A stretch of DNA of 64,000 nt from Phytopythium helicoides. Its lineage: Eukaryota > Oomycota > Peronosporomycetes > Pythiales > Pythiaceae. The notes under the pieces were generated by a model. It worked only from the letters and a program-made list of their open reading frames with translations. It ran no database searches and was not told the DNA's origin. Both the position numbers and the translations under genes were made by a program. The stretch lies in NCBI GenBank assembly GCA_024867545.1, contig JANFNE010000027.1, positions 496,001-560,000 on the forward strand, read 5' to 3'. Of this stretch, positions 20,586 through 31,810 are shown piece after piece (the stretch's first letter is position 1; every line of letters begins with the position of its first letter).

Positions 20586-21704
20586 ATGACTTCTGTCGCC
20601 GACTACACGCTCTTCACGCCGTTTGAGCTCTCCAAGGGGTTGACTCTTGCGAACCGTATCGTGTTCAGCCCATGCACTCGTGGACGCTCGAACATCAAAA
20701 CCCGCGCTCCCACCGAGCACAACGTCAAGTATTACGAAGCTCGCGCCAGCGCCGGCCTCGTCATCACGGAGGCTGTCGCAGTTTCCTCTCTGGGATACGG
20801 CTGGTACGGCGCTCCTGCGCTGTACACGAAGGAGCACGCCGATGCGTGGGCCAAGGTGGTTGACCGTGTTCACGCTCGAGGCGGAAAGATCTTTCTCCAG
20901 CAATGGCACATGGGTCGGCAGTCTCACTCGTCATTCCATCCGGAGAAGCCTGAGGTTGCTTCCGTCTCCGCTACGCGCTATGAAACTGGACACACTCACC
21001 ACGCTGTCACTGGTGAAGCGACTCCTTACGAGACGGCTCGTCCGATGACGATCGCGGAGATCAAGAGTACAGTCGAGGACTACCGAGCCAGCGCCGAACT
21101 CGCGAAGGCCGCAGGGTTCGATGGTATCGAGCTGTGCGGCGCGGGCGGATACTTGATTGACGAGTTTCTTCAGTCAAGCACCAATTTTCGTACGGACGAG
21201 TATGGTGGCTCGTTTGAGAACCGCTATCGATTCCTTCGCGAGCTTGTTGAAGCTGTCACGACTGTGTTTCCGGCTGATCGCGTAGCGGTGCGGCTTTCTC
21301 CGAACGGCGTCTTTGGCGGCATGGGCAGTGTCGACAACTTTGAGATGTTCTCGTACGTTTTTGAGCAGCTGGGGTCCTTTGGCCTCGCGTACATTGCAAC
21401 TCACGACGGCTTTGGCTTCGGCCGGTCGGACAAGTGCCGCTTGTTCACGGTGTTCGACATCAAGACGCTGTTCAAAGGCACGGTGATGACGACGTGCAGC
21501 CACACGCGCGACACGGGAGAGGGTGCCCTCCGCAGCGGCGCAGCTCAGCTCGTGGGCTTTGGACGGCCATTCCTCGTGAACCCGGACCTGGTGGAACGCT
21601 TCAAGAACGACTGGCCGCTGCACGAGCCGCTGGCGTATGAGTTCTACTGGAACGCCAAGAAGGGGCTTGAAGGCTACGCCGAGTTTACGGCGTACAAGCC
21701 CTAG
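20586..21704 (+). CDS. Old Yellow Enzyme/12-oxophytodienoate reductase-like flavoprotein with altered active site
   Basis: 372 aa, full length for the family. FMN-binding features are present: 'SPCTRGRS' near the N terminus, 'LQQWHMGRQSH' around 105-115, 'VAVRLSPNGVFGG' and the phosphate-binding 'LVGFGRPFLVNPDLVERF'. The TIM-barrel active-site strand reads 'GFDGIELCGAGGYLIDEFLQ'. Members of this family carry His-x-x-His or His-x-x-Asn in that strand, which hydrogen-bond the enone oxygen. Here the two positions are Cys184 and Gly187, while the proton-donor-like Tyr189 is kept. So FMN binding is likely, but substrate choice or activity must differ from standard enone reductases. The frame is uninterrupted, arguing against a pseudogene. 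Confidence 0.9.
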   Translation: MTSVADYTLFTPFELSKGLTLANRIVFSPCTRGRSNIKTRAPTEHNVKYYEARASAGLVITEAVAVSSLGYGWYGAPALYTKEHADAWAKVVDRVHARGGKIFLQQWHMGRQSHSSFHPEKPEVASVSATRYETGHTHHAVTGEATPYETARPMTIAEIKSTVEDYRASAELAKAAGFDGIELCGAGGYLIDEFLQSSTNFRTDEYGGSFENRYRFLRELVEAVTTVFPADRVAVRLSPNGVFGGMGSVDNFEMFSYVFEQLGSFGLAYIATHDGFGFGRSDKCRLFTVFDIKTLFKGTVMTTCSHTRDTGEGALRSGAAQLVGFGRPFLVNPDLVERFKNDWPLHEPLAYEFYWNAKKGLEGYAEFTAYKP

Positions 21705-22297
21705 ATGATAGTGTCGAAGAGGCTGTAGGGGCACTGACTGCGTACTTTGAGTTACAATGAACTTGAAGCACAACCTCATTCCTGAATTATGAAGCAGACT
21801 GGTAGAGCGCCAACTCGGGGCCAGTCAGTGCCATGCACCGAGGGCTTCTGGCACTTGGCATCTGCTGTAGATACCAACACCGATGAGCACGTTACGCATA
21901 TCGGCGTTGTGCTGTGGTTGGCGATTCGGTCTCTCCACTGGCGAGACCGAATTACCTGGCAACCGTAGCGTCACTTCCCCCTCCAATAGGCTCCATAGTT
22001 GGCACCCCCTGTTGCTCTGTGCCCCCTTGGTGTTCCACACTCGCTGCGTGGCTCAGTGGGCACATGTACCGTCTCTGCTATCAGGTTCAACCGGGTCAAG
22101 TTGACGCGCGCCTGATCACGTACTTTTATTTGATACTCAGTTCCATGTTCAGTGCTTCACAAAAGGCTTCACTGCCGCCTGCATAACTTGTCGTAGCGTA
22201 GTGATTAGCTCCGTAAATCCTTGATTCATGTCAGCGTACTTCCGGTCCCCTTTTGGATTGTAACGTACTTCAGTCAGATTCTCCACCAGATGACCCT
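21705..22297. other. Intergenic, with a short coding-like remnant on the minus strand
   Basis: No intact gene. Reading the minus strand from 22297 to about 22150 gives roughly 49 uninterrupted codons (around 'RYNPKGDRKYADMNQGF') ending in a TGA. It looks protein-derived but I do not recognise it; it may be a piece of an older mobile element, cut by the LTR at 22298. Confidence 0.35.
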
Positions 22298-22567
22298 TGT
22301 AACGGGGCGTTCCCCGTTACACAAAAGTGGGTGAGTTATCAATCACCTGTGACGCGGTCCCGTCACAGGTGCTGACACTCAAGGGTTGTCAAATCCTGAT
22401 TGACTAATATTCACCCATTTAGGCCAATGGGCGTTGACCACCACGGTTGGTGGTGTGTAGCGCCCCAGGGCTCCCGCCCTGGCTAACAATCAATGCTCAG
22501 GCCCATTTTATACGCTTCCTGCACACCTCGTGCTCGCCCAGCGTAACGTGGGCGCAGTCCCGTTACA
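22298..22567 (-). repeat. 270-bp LTR (3' LTR of a truncated Ty3/gypsy element)
   Basis: Starts TGTAACGGGG and ends CCCGTTACA. On the minus strand it is preceded immediately by a purine run (AATGGGGGAGGGT) typical of a polypurine tract and by gypsy pol tail codons, so I read it as the 3' LTR of a minus-strand element. Both ends form hairpins: a 10-bp stem at 22298-22321 and a GTAACG/CGTTAC stem at the right end. Inside are CACCTGTGACG/CGTCACAGGTG, ACCACCA/TGGTGGT and CCAGGGC/GCCCTGG stems. The five bases ACCCT occur on both sides, which would also suit a solo LTR. Confidence 0.75.
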
Positions 22568-22850
22568 ACCCTCCCCCATTTTGAGCTACATGTAGGAGCA
22601 ACGCTTCGTCGATCTCAAGCGAGCCATCTGGGGAGAATTTAACCGGGTGTGCGTGCATCCCTACCACTCCTTTGTGATCAATGTGATAGGGTTTTCGATT
22701 TTAAGATCCAGTTGGGCACCGTGTCGGTCATTTGTGCCGGATCACACCACCTCACGCGGAGCTTTATGCGTGTGTGCTACCACATATAAGCGTTCAGCAC
22801 GAAGTCACCGACATCGAGCTGGGCCATTGTTGTTCCTGTTTTTGTTATTG
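22568..22850 (-). pseudogene. Ty3/gypsy pol C-terminal remnant
   Basis: Minus-strand frames next to the LTR give two recognisable pieces of the post-integrase region of oomycete gypsy elements. One is 'LRVRWCDPAQMTDTVPNW', resembling the 'W-x-GP-x-Q' (GPY/F) segment; the other, in a shifted frame, is 'HAHPVKFSPDGSLEIDEALL', just before the polypurine tract. Stops and a frameshift separate them. The rest of the element to the right is not recognisable, so this is a 3'-end fragment. Confidence 0.6.
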
Positions 22851-23076
22851 CGCGTACGCGGACCAGCCGTGCTTGGTGCATTAATTTCGCATGTGTTTAT
22901 TTGTTCATGTTACTCGGTGCTTGCTGCATATTGTCAAAGCTTCTAAATGCTTGACTCTGACTTCTTCGACCGTAGTAGTTTCAAGAGGCCCTAGCATAAC
23001 CCGCGTGTCCATTTGGTCATTACTTTTAGTCCCGTCAGGGCTGTGACAGACATCACGGCGCCCAAACTCTCAGTAG
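22851..23076. other. No feature seen
   Basis: AT-richer sequence with only short frames; probably decayed repeat. Confidence 0.4.
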
Positions 23077-23290
23077 AAATGTGATAAAGTGCCTGAAAAA
23101 AATAGTGGGGTATCGATCCCTCCTCACGTTGTGTTCCCTTTTGGCAAGATTCTTTCCCTATAAGCCGGGTTGCGCAGGTATCAACAGAGTTCAACAAGCA
23201 ACACACACACACACAAACACACACACCTCCACTTGCTACGAGCAAGCCAGCGAGCTGCACTCCCACTCTCCGTGCTTGGGCAGTCGCCTC
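23077..23290 (+). repeat. Dispersed repeat, copy A, with CA microsatellite
   Basis: Shares a colinear block with 52430-52620: 'GTGATA', an A-run, 'CACGTTGTG', 'CCCTTTTGGCAAG', 'TTCTTTCCCTATAAGC', 'GGGTTG', a CA-rich stretch and 'GCTACGAGCAAGCCAGCGAG'. The 'CCCTATAAGC' could be a TATA element, so the repeat may be a promoter-bearing piece of an LTR. The CA repeat here (about 23199-23229) is expanded relative to copy B. No termini or target duplications were found. Confidence 0.6.
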
Positions 23291-23416
23291 CTCCCACTAC
23301 AGTAAAGCGCTGTTGACAGCGACACGAAAATTGCGCGAAATGATGAACGGATGGAGAAACTGCTCCAATGTTCCACGACGCTTAGTGATAGTGGGATTGC
23401 GCTGGAACAAGAGCAT

Positions 23417-24700
23417 CTAGTTGAATAAAACAGGGTACTGCTTGAGCAGCTCTTCCACTCGCGTCAAGTCTGGAGTGTTGAATGCCCAGTCAACTAACTG
23501 GTCAACTCTGATATCGCAATTTGTTACGACTTCGGCCGCTGTAGGATGCTTCGAACCTTTTGATGTTTCCTTCGCAGGGCGTGGTAGCCTTTGACTCAAA
23601 ATTGCTCGAAAAGTTGCGATCGTTTACTGGAAGCTTGGGGTGGTATGTAATCCGAGTCGCTGGCAAACGATTCAATTACACTGCCGCTGCCGCTTGACGA
23701 AACAAAAGGAGACAGATTCTGACGCATCTTCTGTTTCATAAGTAACAAACCGCCCTTCCCTCGTTTAACTGACGCTTTGTATGCTCTCTTCGATTGTTCA
23801 ATTGTTGTTGGAGGGATATACTTTTGATGTCATTGTTATGCGGCTCGTCAGCATCGGAGATGCTGTCGATTTGCTGTAACATGGCGTCGGTAACTGATAT
23901 AAGAGTCTGTGACAACTCAGATAGTGTAAGATTCGGAAGCGTCACTTGAGATGATGAAGTAGGGCGAATTTCACAAGACAACGAAATATCTGGTTCTTGC
24001 TCGGACTCTTGAACATCAGATGAGGTGCCCTCTCCATCAATGCTGCATTCCAACGGAACGTCACAATCTGCGTCGTTAGACCGCACTGGCTCCGAGGGAC
24101 GGCTCTCATTTTATCTATTGACGAGAATAGAGCCGCGGTTTCTTCAGTTGCTGAGGAACAATCTTCGGTGGAGTTGTCTGTGCGTTGCGCATGTGTTGCC
24201 AATCGAGACGTTCCATCATAGACTTTCAGAGTCTCTGCTCTATCGTCTTGTATATCTAGCGTTGGTTCCTCGGTGTTGTGCTCAGTTTCGTAGACTCCCA
24301 CGGATTTCCGCAGGAGTTCACCAGCATTAACGTCCTGCACATCCCCATCATCAACGTGGTGTGCGTTTGAGGTTCAAAGGAGTACAATATCGTCTTTGGC
24401 TGGAACTTTCAGAGGGTTTTTCATCCTGCACTCCAACTCAACTCCGACATCTGCACCACTGGAGTCTCGATCAATACTAAGCTGTCAGTTTCAGTGGCAC
24501 ATTCGGGAGGGTGAAAGGTGTCAGAATCGGGGATTATGCTGTTTAAAGCATCAAAACTGGCAAAGTCGAGCACCTCATCTTCCGGTTCGTCAGCAAATGA
24601 GATACCCTGGCGAAGGTCTAAGCTCCACTTCGAGCCGAACGCTGTAGCTCTCAAATCTGCAAACCGTCGATAGAATAGGTGCGTTGGCAAAGCTTGCATG
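23417..24700 (-). pseudogene. Decayed minus-strand gene, unrecognised
   Basis: Several coding-like minus-strand segments lie in a row but in different frames: 24699-24421, 24340-24100, 24086-23740 and 23599-23417. The first ends 'SLVLIETPVVQMSELSW'. The middle ones are acidic, Ser/Thr-rich and helical ('LTLSELSQTLISVTDAMLQQ'). A one-base frame change near 24090 links two of them. The last reads 'LVDWAFNTPDLTRVEELLKQ'. This pattern suggests one broken gene rather than four small ones. No domain is recognisable and introns cannot be excluded for some gaps. Confidence 0.4.
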
Positions 24701-25378
24701 GCTGTGACGAAGCGGCTTTCGCCTTTTCACACAACGGCGCTTGTTCGGGAAGGGAAATTCCCACATTGGCGTATGTAGCCCCGCTGTCGCAGTGTTCCCA
24801 GTAATATTTTGGCTGTGCCCGACTGCCAGTCTGCCACAGCCCATTGTGAAAAAAAAAGCACCAGGCAGCGGCGTCAGTCCGCGCCGTGGGGTACATGCAA
24901 AACATACAAAGGCCCAATCATACAACACATACTCCAATCACACCTCTCCGCTTAGAATACTTCTAAGCGCAAAGGACCTCTTCTCAAACCAGTGTCCATA
25001 GGGAAACCCTGTCAACCATTTCCTGGTAGATACCCTACTCAGAGCCTAACACCAGAGTTGCAGTTTGTCGATATTTGCAAACACCGCGCTTAGTCATGGA
25101 TATAATGATTGACATGACTCTCTGCGCGGAACAGGCTGATATGGTGGTCGAAGCCTGCACCGTCATAGCGGAATCGCTCTTAGCGAAAGCTACCGCACAC
25201 ATGTAGTCATCCTTCGCGTAGATATATTGCGGTCATCTCCGCGAAGGGTCATGTGCGCGACTTAAAACAAAGGTGAACTACTCCACTTGGAGTGCTCTAA
25301 AAGATATCATACAGACACATCTTACACCGGGCACCAATCTTGCTTCTAAGAACTTGTTGACGAGAGGCAACGCCTTCA
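24701..25378. other. No supportable feature
   Basis: Short overlapping frames on both strands up to about 24940 (possibly the 5' part of the decayed gene on the left), then about 400 bases of AT-richer sequence with nothing recognisable. Confidence 0.35.
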
Positions 25379-27340
25379 TCACTTCAGTATCTCACAACAT
25401 GCACTGACCTTCCACCATGAGTCTTCTCTGTCAAGGACTTCATTGCCGGTCGGCGACAGACCAGCCGGCGAGTCCTCATCATCCCTGTCATCAGTTGATA
25501 ACTGCCACCCTGCGTAGACAAGTCTAGTGAGCCTCGGGGGGAGGAGCATGGGAGATGAGCTAACGTACCAGTTTGAACTTGCACCTAAAGCCCTGGGCGT
25601 AGTCCACCGGGCCGAAAGATCACTCGCGGCATCCGGTAGGTACCGGGGAGTCCCGACACGGCTTCGGGCGGCGGGGTCATACGAGCTCGCTTGGCCTAGA
25701 TCGGGACGATACTGTGGGAGGGCGATTCTCGAGTACGCACTCGCACAAGTCAGCGATCTCGCGTGCTGGTGTGTACGTGTCAGCATTCAAGCGGGTTAAA
25801 ACCACAGCCGCTCTCTCTGCAGACATCCGCATTACCTCGTCAAGCTGGTGTAGAGTGTCGACCGGGGACACCGACTTCGTAGATGAGTTTATGTTAGCTT
25901 GCTCTACCAGTGGCACTGCGGACGTCGAAGAAGGGGGACTGGAAGAACCGATGGCCCGAACACTAGGAGGGTCTTCAGTGATTTGGATGTGCCCTTAGCT
26001 ACCGGGAGGCATGGGCTGCGACCCGATCGCTGACGCGAACCAAAGATCTGATAGTTGGCGCTCTGCATCACGATGTCAGACTGCATGGAAGACTCTCAAA
26101 GTCAACCACAGAGGTAGGCACGTACCGAGATCGCGGCACGCTGCCATGGCCATGTCCAGCTCACACAAAACTCGCTCACGATCCTCTTGCACGACCGCAG
26201 ATGTTGTTATCAGATGCTGGTAGAAACGGGCGGACACTTGTTGGAACGTGCGGAGAGTGGATTGCTCAGAGACGCGGACCCCGGAAAACGCACGTCGGAG
26301 CTGGCGCAATGCGTCAGAACGTGCATCGCGCTCGGTTTCAACCTGGGCCAGCGACGTGCGGGATGCGGCAAACTTATCGGCGAGAGCCCCTCAGGATTGG
26401 TTGCGACGGGACAGCTCGGCTGCAGCTGTGACACGAGCCTGGTCTAGCTCAGTGCGCAACTCTCCGATGGGTGTCAAATGACGTCGAGATTGCTGTCGGG
26501 CTCGATCTTGTGATAGCGCGGCTGCGGTGCGAACATGCCCGAGCTCACGCCGAAGATCATCAACGGCGGTTGCATGACGCGGAGAGACTGTTCGGGCGAG
26601 ATCAGCCTCGAGTCCCACAACGGCGGCACGCGAGACCGCATTCTCTTCCTGTCGCTGAGCAGCAATTCGGCCTGTTTATCTCTTTCCATCTCGGCACAAC
26701 ATCGGGCTTGTTCAGCAGCTGAAAGCGAAGCTGCCGAGTTGGGGGCTGCACGTCTCAACGCAAGCACCTCGGTGTGTAACTGGGATTGGGGCTGGAGGTC
26801 GTCATTGAGGTCACTGGAACTACTCACGCTGGTTACCAAGCTAGCACAGATCTCGGCGGTGCCAGGTGACACTTGCAGTTGGGCAAGACGCTCGGTGAGG
26901 TTCCGGATCTCCGTGCGCAATCCAACGCGTTCTTGTGCGTTACCAGTAATAATGTCTTGAAGAACTCCGCCCAGAGCGTCCACCTGAGAACGCAGTCCTG
27001 CGGCTTCTAACCTCGATTCGTCGAGCGCTGTCTGGAGACGCGCAACCTCGGTTGCGAGGTTGTCACGATCGTCGTGGTTTGCTTGCTGGGCTTCTTTGAG
27101 GACATCTTGTAGACGCACCAGCTCATCTATGAGGTGCCGGTGCTCTCTTGGCGTGCGACCAGTTGACGCTACGCCTGAGCATACGGAGTCTCGCAAAAGA
27201 CCAGGAATTCACGCGCTTGGTCTGTAGCCGTGCCGATACCTCGATGTAGATCTCGAGTATGTGCCTGCAGCTCCGTGTTCACCGCCTGCAAGTCTCCATG
27301 AGCTACGTACAAGCGGTCCGCGACTTGAGCATAAGCAGCT
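25379..27340 (-). pseudogene. Broken coiled-coil protein, probably mobile-element Gag-like
   Basis: From 27340 leftward the minus strand reads a long Leu/Arg/Glu/Ala-rich coiled coil in pieces: about 27330-27180, 27196-26474 ('IDELVRLQDVLKEAQQAN', 'LRTEIRNLTERLAQLQ'), 26618-26391 ('LGHVRTAAALSQDRARQQSR'), 26309-26076, 25916-25677 and 25786-25379. Frame changes and stops separate them, so it is not functional. Heptad-like spacing continues across the pieces, which argues for a single ancestral protein. Its position among LTR sequences suggests a retrotransposon Gag-type ORF, but no zinc knuckle was found, so the origin is inference. Confidence 0.45.
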
Positions 27341-27527
27341 ACTCATGACGGAACGTCGTTGGATGAATGGATCGCTTGAGAAGGAGCCGGCGGGTATACC
27401 GGCATGGGCTTATCGCCTGGAAGCCGTGCGCAAAGCGCACAGGTGTCATTACCATCACTGGATCGGCCGAGACCAATGCCATCTTGAGCGTCCGATGGTC
27501 CGGGAGGAGAATGCAACTCAGAGGTGT

Positions 27528-27843
27528 TGTAACGGGGTTACACGGGCATGTACCCATGGGGGTAGCATGGCTGCATTGGGTTGTGAACCCATTGCCCTCC
27601 GGCTAAGTACGGCCGTGAGGTTGAGTGGCTCTCATGAGCCTTGCATACAGTAGTCAAGTAGTTTGCGAACAGTCCTTGTAGGAACCACCCATTTCGAATG
27701 GGCTGTAAAGCATACAAATACACAGTCTCTATTTTACCGACTATCCCTCAGACCTTCAGATCGTCTGGCTACTCAAGCTCGGTACTTCGTACCTACGAGC
27801 TGTAACGCTTCCTCGAAGCATAGTGCTGTGTGACTCCGTCATA
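27528..27843 (+). repeat. Solo LTR of the 317-bp gypsy family, diverged copy
   Basis: Begins TGTAACGGGG and follows the LTR at 32844 along its length with many changes; ends GTCATA rather than GTCACA. It is flanked on both sides by GGTGT (27523-27527 and 27844-27848), a clean 5-bp target duplication, so it is a solo LTR left by recombination between the LTRs of one insertion. The divergence makes it the oldest of the copies of this family in the window. Confidence 0.88.
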
Positions 27844-28488
27844 GGTGTCACCAGCAGCAGTGTGGTGATGTGCCTCGGATTTCGCGCCAACGGGGGGGGG
27901 GAGAGAGAGAATCACGAAGCTAGGTGAATCACACCATCGACCAAGTACTGCTCCGCAGATCGGCCGACAAGCGCCCCGCCGATTACTCTCAGCCGACAAC
28001 TCGACGACGTGGGCGATAGGAGAGCGGATGACCTGACCGGACTCATCAATTATCTCACAAGGGCAGGCGCCTTCGCGCCTCCCGTCCACACGTCCAGCAA
28101 AGGTACAGGGTGATGCCCACACCAGTTGACCTTACATAAAATATACTCTCTCTTTTCCCTTCTCGGACACAAGACTCTCCTTCGTTTCCGACCACCAGGG
28201 GCGCCGGCCCAAGCCATGCTGACGCTGTGTTTCTCTTCACTGGCACACGGCATCGGTGTGCCACATATTGCGCTGGACGGGGGGAGGGTAGCCTGCGCAG
28301 AGGTAATTCCGGTCTCCCCGGCGTACATTTCCCTACATCTAGTAGCTTAGCCCTACATATCTGTCTGTGAGTGCTCAGCCGCTGGATCGACGAGTGTCTA
28401 GCGGCTTGGAGCGTGTATCCCATTAGCTTGTGTATAAGGCTCTGAGCCTGGGCTAATAAAGATAAAGACTATCGGAGTGCGCGCGGCT
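27844..28488. other. No gene; unclassified repeat-like sequence
   Basis: A G-run followed by GA repeats at about 27891-27910 and some minus-strand frames around 28050-28420 without family motifs. Possibly decayed mobile-element sequence. Confidence 0.35.
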
Positions 28489-28855
28489 TGTTGAGGGCAG
28501 CCGGTTTGACCTGGATCGACTAGCCGGAGGCAGTCCAATGCGATCCCACGTTGATTACGCTCGTCGATTATGCCAACTCGTGGGTACGAGATTGTGGGTA
28601 CAAGATGGGATCCACGTGGCGCCCTCTGATCGGCTGCCGTGAATCAGTATCCAAGAAAAGATCAAGTATAGTGCACCCAGAAAAGGACAGGCAGGCTTAG
28701 AGGTAGCAAGTAGTTGCGAACTAAGGACCTCAATCGAATCACTTTCGAATTATCATTCTACCCCTCAAGTGGTCTTCGCTCCGGTCTTCTGCCTAAGTGA
28801 AGAACTCCCTCCGCTCTGCCCAAGCTTCGTGTCCAAGACCTCACTACCTCCAACA
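28489..28855 (+). repeat. Solo LTR of the copia family, plus orientation
   Basis: 367 bp from TGTTGAGGGC to CCTCCAACA. It is the reverse complement of the LTR at 38619-38985, with the same length and the same 'GATCCACGTGGCGCCCTCTG' block that the other nested LTR (43035-43382) lacks. The flanking five bases (CGGCT, GGTGG) do not match and no primer-binding site follows, so this is a solo LTR with altered or rearranged flanks. Confidence 0.85.
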
Positions 28856-29490
28856 GGTGGCTCCACTGACTTTTGATCCGCTGGATGTACTGTTCGTACC
28901 ACTAGTGGCGCTCTACACAAACTTCGTCGGCTCGTGGGTCAAGGCGTTATGGGAGGGAACGCATGGCTGGACGCCGACCTGGCGGTCTACGTGAAGCGGC
29001 GAAAAGACCGACAGTCTCACATGGGAGCTGCGTGGAGGGTGATCCTCGCAGAGATCATCGATCTTATCCATCGAGGTTATTGCGACCTCGACATTCTGCT
29101 GGATCCCTTCTTCTTTCATCTGGCACCGCGCATCAAGGCACGTGAATGGCACCCGGTCGAGGATCCCCGACTGCCCGGGTCACTGGCAGCGTTGGATCGA
29201 GCAGATCCTTGGCGTCTACAGTATCGCGTCGATATCCAGGGTCACCCTGCTTATCAGCTTCCGCGTCTGTGCGACAAGTTCTTGCGCGCGCGACCCCGCG
29301 GCACTGCTTCACCGTGATACCGGTGATCGCTAATCTCCATTGCAGGCACTTGCATAACGCATCAAAACATCTCGGCTTTGACCACTCTTTCAGGTCGCGT
29401 ATATGTCGTCCGCTCTTCATCATAACTGGCATCTTGGGCTCCTTGTCGGTTCTTGTCTTCCGGTGAGCACATGTAAACTATCTCCTCCTT
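28856..29490. other. Coding-like remnant, unrecognised
   Basis: A plus-strand frame at 28934-29317 (127 codons, 'LAEIIDLIHRGYCDLDILL') is longer than expected here but has no recognisable motif and starts next to the solo LTR without a promoter. Probably a mobile-element fragment; treated as non-coding. Confidence 0.3.
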
Positions 29491-29807
29491 TGTGACGGGG
29501 TTACACGGGTATGTACCCATGGGCCGCACCCATGGGTACACTGGGTTGTGTACCCATTGCCCTCCGGCTAAGTACGAGCCGGAGGTTGAGTGGCTCTCAT
29601 GAGCCTTGCATACTTTAGTCAAGTAGTTTTGCATTGTGTGTTTTAGGAACCACCCATTTCGGAAACGCTTTAATGCATACGTAAATACAGTCTCCTTTTT
29701 GCCTTGAACGGCGCAAGTGTATTTGGTTATCTTTTAACCTATACTAAAAGCAAGTCAACTTGCATTGCACGCTTCCTCGTGCCTACAGTGCTGTGTGACC
29801 CGTCACA
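29491..29807 (+). repeat. Solo LTR of the 317-bp gypsy family
   Basis: 317 bp from TGTGACGGGG to CGTCACA, close to the LTRs at 32844 and 45767 with scattered differences. Flanked by TCCTT on both sides (29486-29490 and 29808-29812), a clean target duplication. It sits just beyond the chromodomain end of the old minus-strand gypsy copy. Confidence 0.92.
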
Positions 29808-29889
29808 TCCTTTGCCTTCGGCCGTCTTGCATCCACACCATATTGGGTATCCGCTCAGTACTGTGGACCCCGTGATCAGTGCAGCACTT

Positions 29890-30323
29890 TGTGCTACGCT
29901 TCTTCATGGGTTTGCATGGCGCTTAGGCGGTTCTTGCTGGTTCGATTTCTCAAGAACACGAACAGTAACGCACCGCAACTGAGATCGGCCTCGTCGACCC
30001 AGCTGGGATCGTCGTAGCCCTTCTACTACTAGAAACTCGCGTAAGCTGCATCCATAGCGCGTTCGCCGTCCAGTACACACGTAGAGGATCTTCACCACCT
30101 CATACTCTCTCTCGTTCGACGTACTCGTCCAGCTATCCTCTGGTAGGTGCTCCTCGTCAAAATCGAAGCGGTTGCTTGGGTCGACCTCGAGGGCGATCGC
30201 TGGACGATTGGGATATTCACATATTAACTTCAACTTATATATATATATATATAGTTGGAAATAACCGATACTCAAAACCCTGGATTTCCAGGCGTGCTGC
30301 ATGCTGGTCGACCGTCTCCGCAA
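29890..30323 (-). pseudogene. Gypsy GPY/F-chromodomain tail, frameshifted
   Basis: Minus-strand codons include 'REYEVVKILYVCTGRRTRYG', the opening of a chromodomain, and after a frame change near 30025 'KGYDDPSWVDEADLSCGALL', its end. The chromodomain in such elements binds histone marks and steers integration. An 18-bp TA repeat at 30236-30253 lies between this part and the GPF segment and disrupts the frame. Confidence 0.7.
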
Positions 30324-31810
30324 CGCGGAAGGGACCGTGCCACATGTGCGCTAGCTTGCGAGCGTACCCGGCCATGACGCGATCGATGTAGAGCCACACG
30401 CGCGCACCGGCCTCAATGCCGTGGGCGATTGCCTGTTCGGCCGTGGCCTCGGCGTGCTCGGCTATTGCGGCCTTGAGGAGTTCGTTCACTTGTGCCCTTG
30501 CGTGCTGATAATGGCGCTGGATGTGGTACCTCCACCTTCGGGGCTCCACGTCTTGCCACCGGGTGCATCCGGCGGCGATCGTCGCCTCGAGCGTTGAGCG
30601 GGGATCCCAAGGTAGAATGGTGCCTCCTTCCTCACTCGATCTTCTGCGGTGTTTAACGCGAGCGTCTGCCTCTCTGCGTAGTCGTCCGAGTCTTTCTGCT
30701 GTTCATCCGCGACGAACATCTTGATGGCGCGGGTGATAGTTTGCACCATGCGCTCGGCGGTTCCGTTGGCCTGTTGTCTGTATGCCATGGTGGCTCGCTG
30801 AAGTTGTCCAACGATCCGGTTAAATGCCTTGAAGGAATTGGACATGAATCCAGGCTCCCGGTCGTGGCGAATAGCCTCGCTAGCGCCGAATCGCCTGAAG
30901 ACACTCGACTCATACGCTTCAGCGATGGTTTGGGCCGTCCGTGATGGGCTCGCTTTTGCAATGACGAAACTGGAGAATAAGTCTACCCAGATCAAGAGCT
31001 CTGTATTGCCTCGATAAGACTTGGCAACGAAGGGATGTGGTCCATCGCCACGACTTGGAACGGGTACGTCGATCGTATGTTCCTAGACGAAGATCCTCGT
31101 ACGGTGGGTCTTCCCTTGCCAGTCTCGCAGTCGGTGCACTCGCCGACGTATTGCTGAACGTCGCGGTACATGTCTCGCCAATGGAAATATCGTTTCACCC
31201 GCTGGTACGTGCGATCTATTTCTTGGTGTCCTCCTTCCAAGCTTGCGTGGTAATGGTGCAGTACGTCGCTCTTCAGAGTGTCAGAGATTACAAGCCGCGT
31301 CAACTGTCCGCGATCTTCGGCCGAGTCGCTAGCAGGTGGACAGTTATACAACAAGTCGGAGTCGTCAACCTCGTACTGATCGCTCAGCAGGCTGCAGGTC
31401 TTCACTTCAGCCTCAGTCAGCTCTCCAAACTCGCCTCGCAAGAACGCCTTGAAGTGGAGGATCCATATTTCCTCGTCTTGTGCAGTCTTGATGCGTTCGA
31501 TTCGCATTCTCTTAACGACCTCTTCGTTTACCACCCCTTTCGACTTGTTGGCTGAACGGCGCCCCCAAGTGGCTATTGCCGTGACCTTCGCGGCCTTTTC
31601 TGACTCCATTGGTCTCAAGATCTCTGCCAACCGGTTCAGATCTTTGAGATCCTGCCTCGTAGACTCCGTCTGCACGCGTACACCTTCTCGTCGCAAGGCC
31701 GTCCCTGCGAGAAAATCGGCGCTCCGGTTCCAGTCACGCTTGACATGAAGATACTCTGTGCAGCCCCAAGATTGAAGACGGTCTAATGTCTGTTGACGCA
31801 GGAGCTGCAA
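30254..31810 (-). pseudogene. Gypsy integrase (zinc finger, core, GPF tail), broken
   Basis: Frame 31810-30992 begins with an RNase H tail ('SWGCTEYLHVKRDWNRSADFL') and contains the HHCC zinc finger ('HHYHASLEGGHQEIDRT' and 'CTDCETGKG'), then 'FQVVAMDHIPSLP', a strand holding the first catalytic Asp. Frame 30995-30486 continues with 'RHDREPGFMSN' (second Asp) and 'QQANGTAERMVQTI' (Glu). Frame 30549-30254 has 'GARVWLYIDRVM' and 'KLAHMWHGPFRV', the GPF motif. One-base shifts separate the frames. Confidence 0.85.

Noticed and set aside
22298..22567. Reading this LTR as a solo LTR with target duplication ACCCT
   Set aside because: The five bases do match, but a polypurine tract and recognisable gypsy pol codons lie directly next to it on the minus strand, so a 3' LTR of a truncated element fits better. 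The match may be chance.
28934..29317. 127-codon plus-strand frame as a gene
   Set aside because: Sits between two solo LTRs, no motif, no promoter; more likely a mobile-element fragment.
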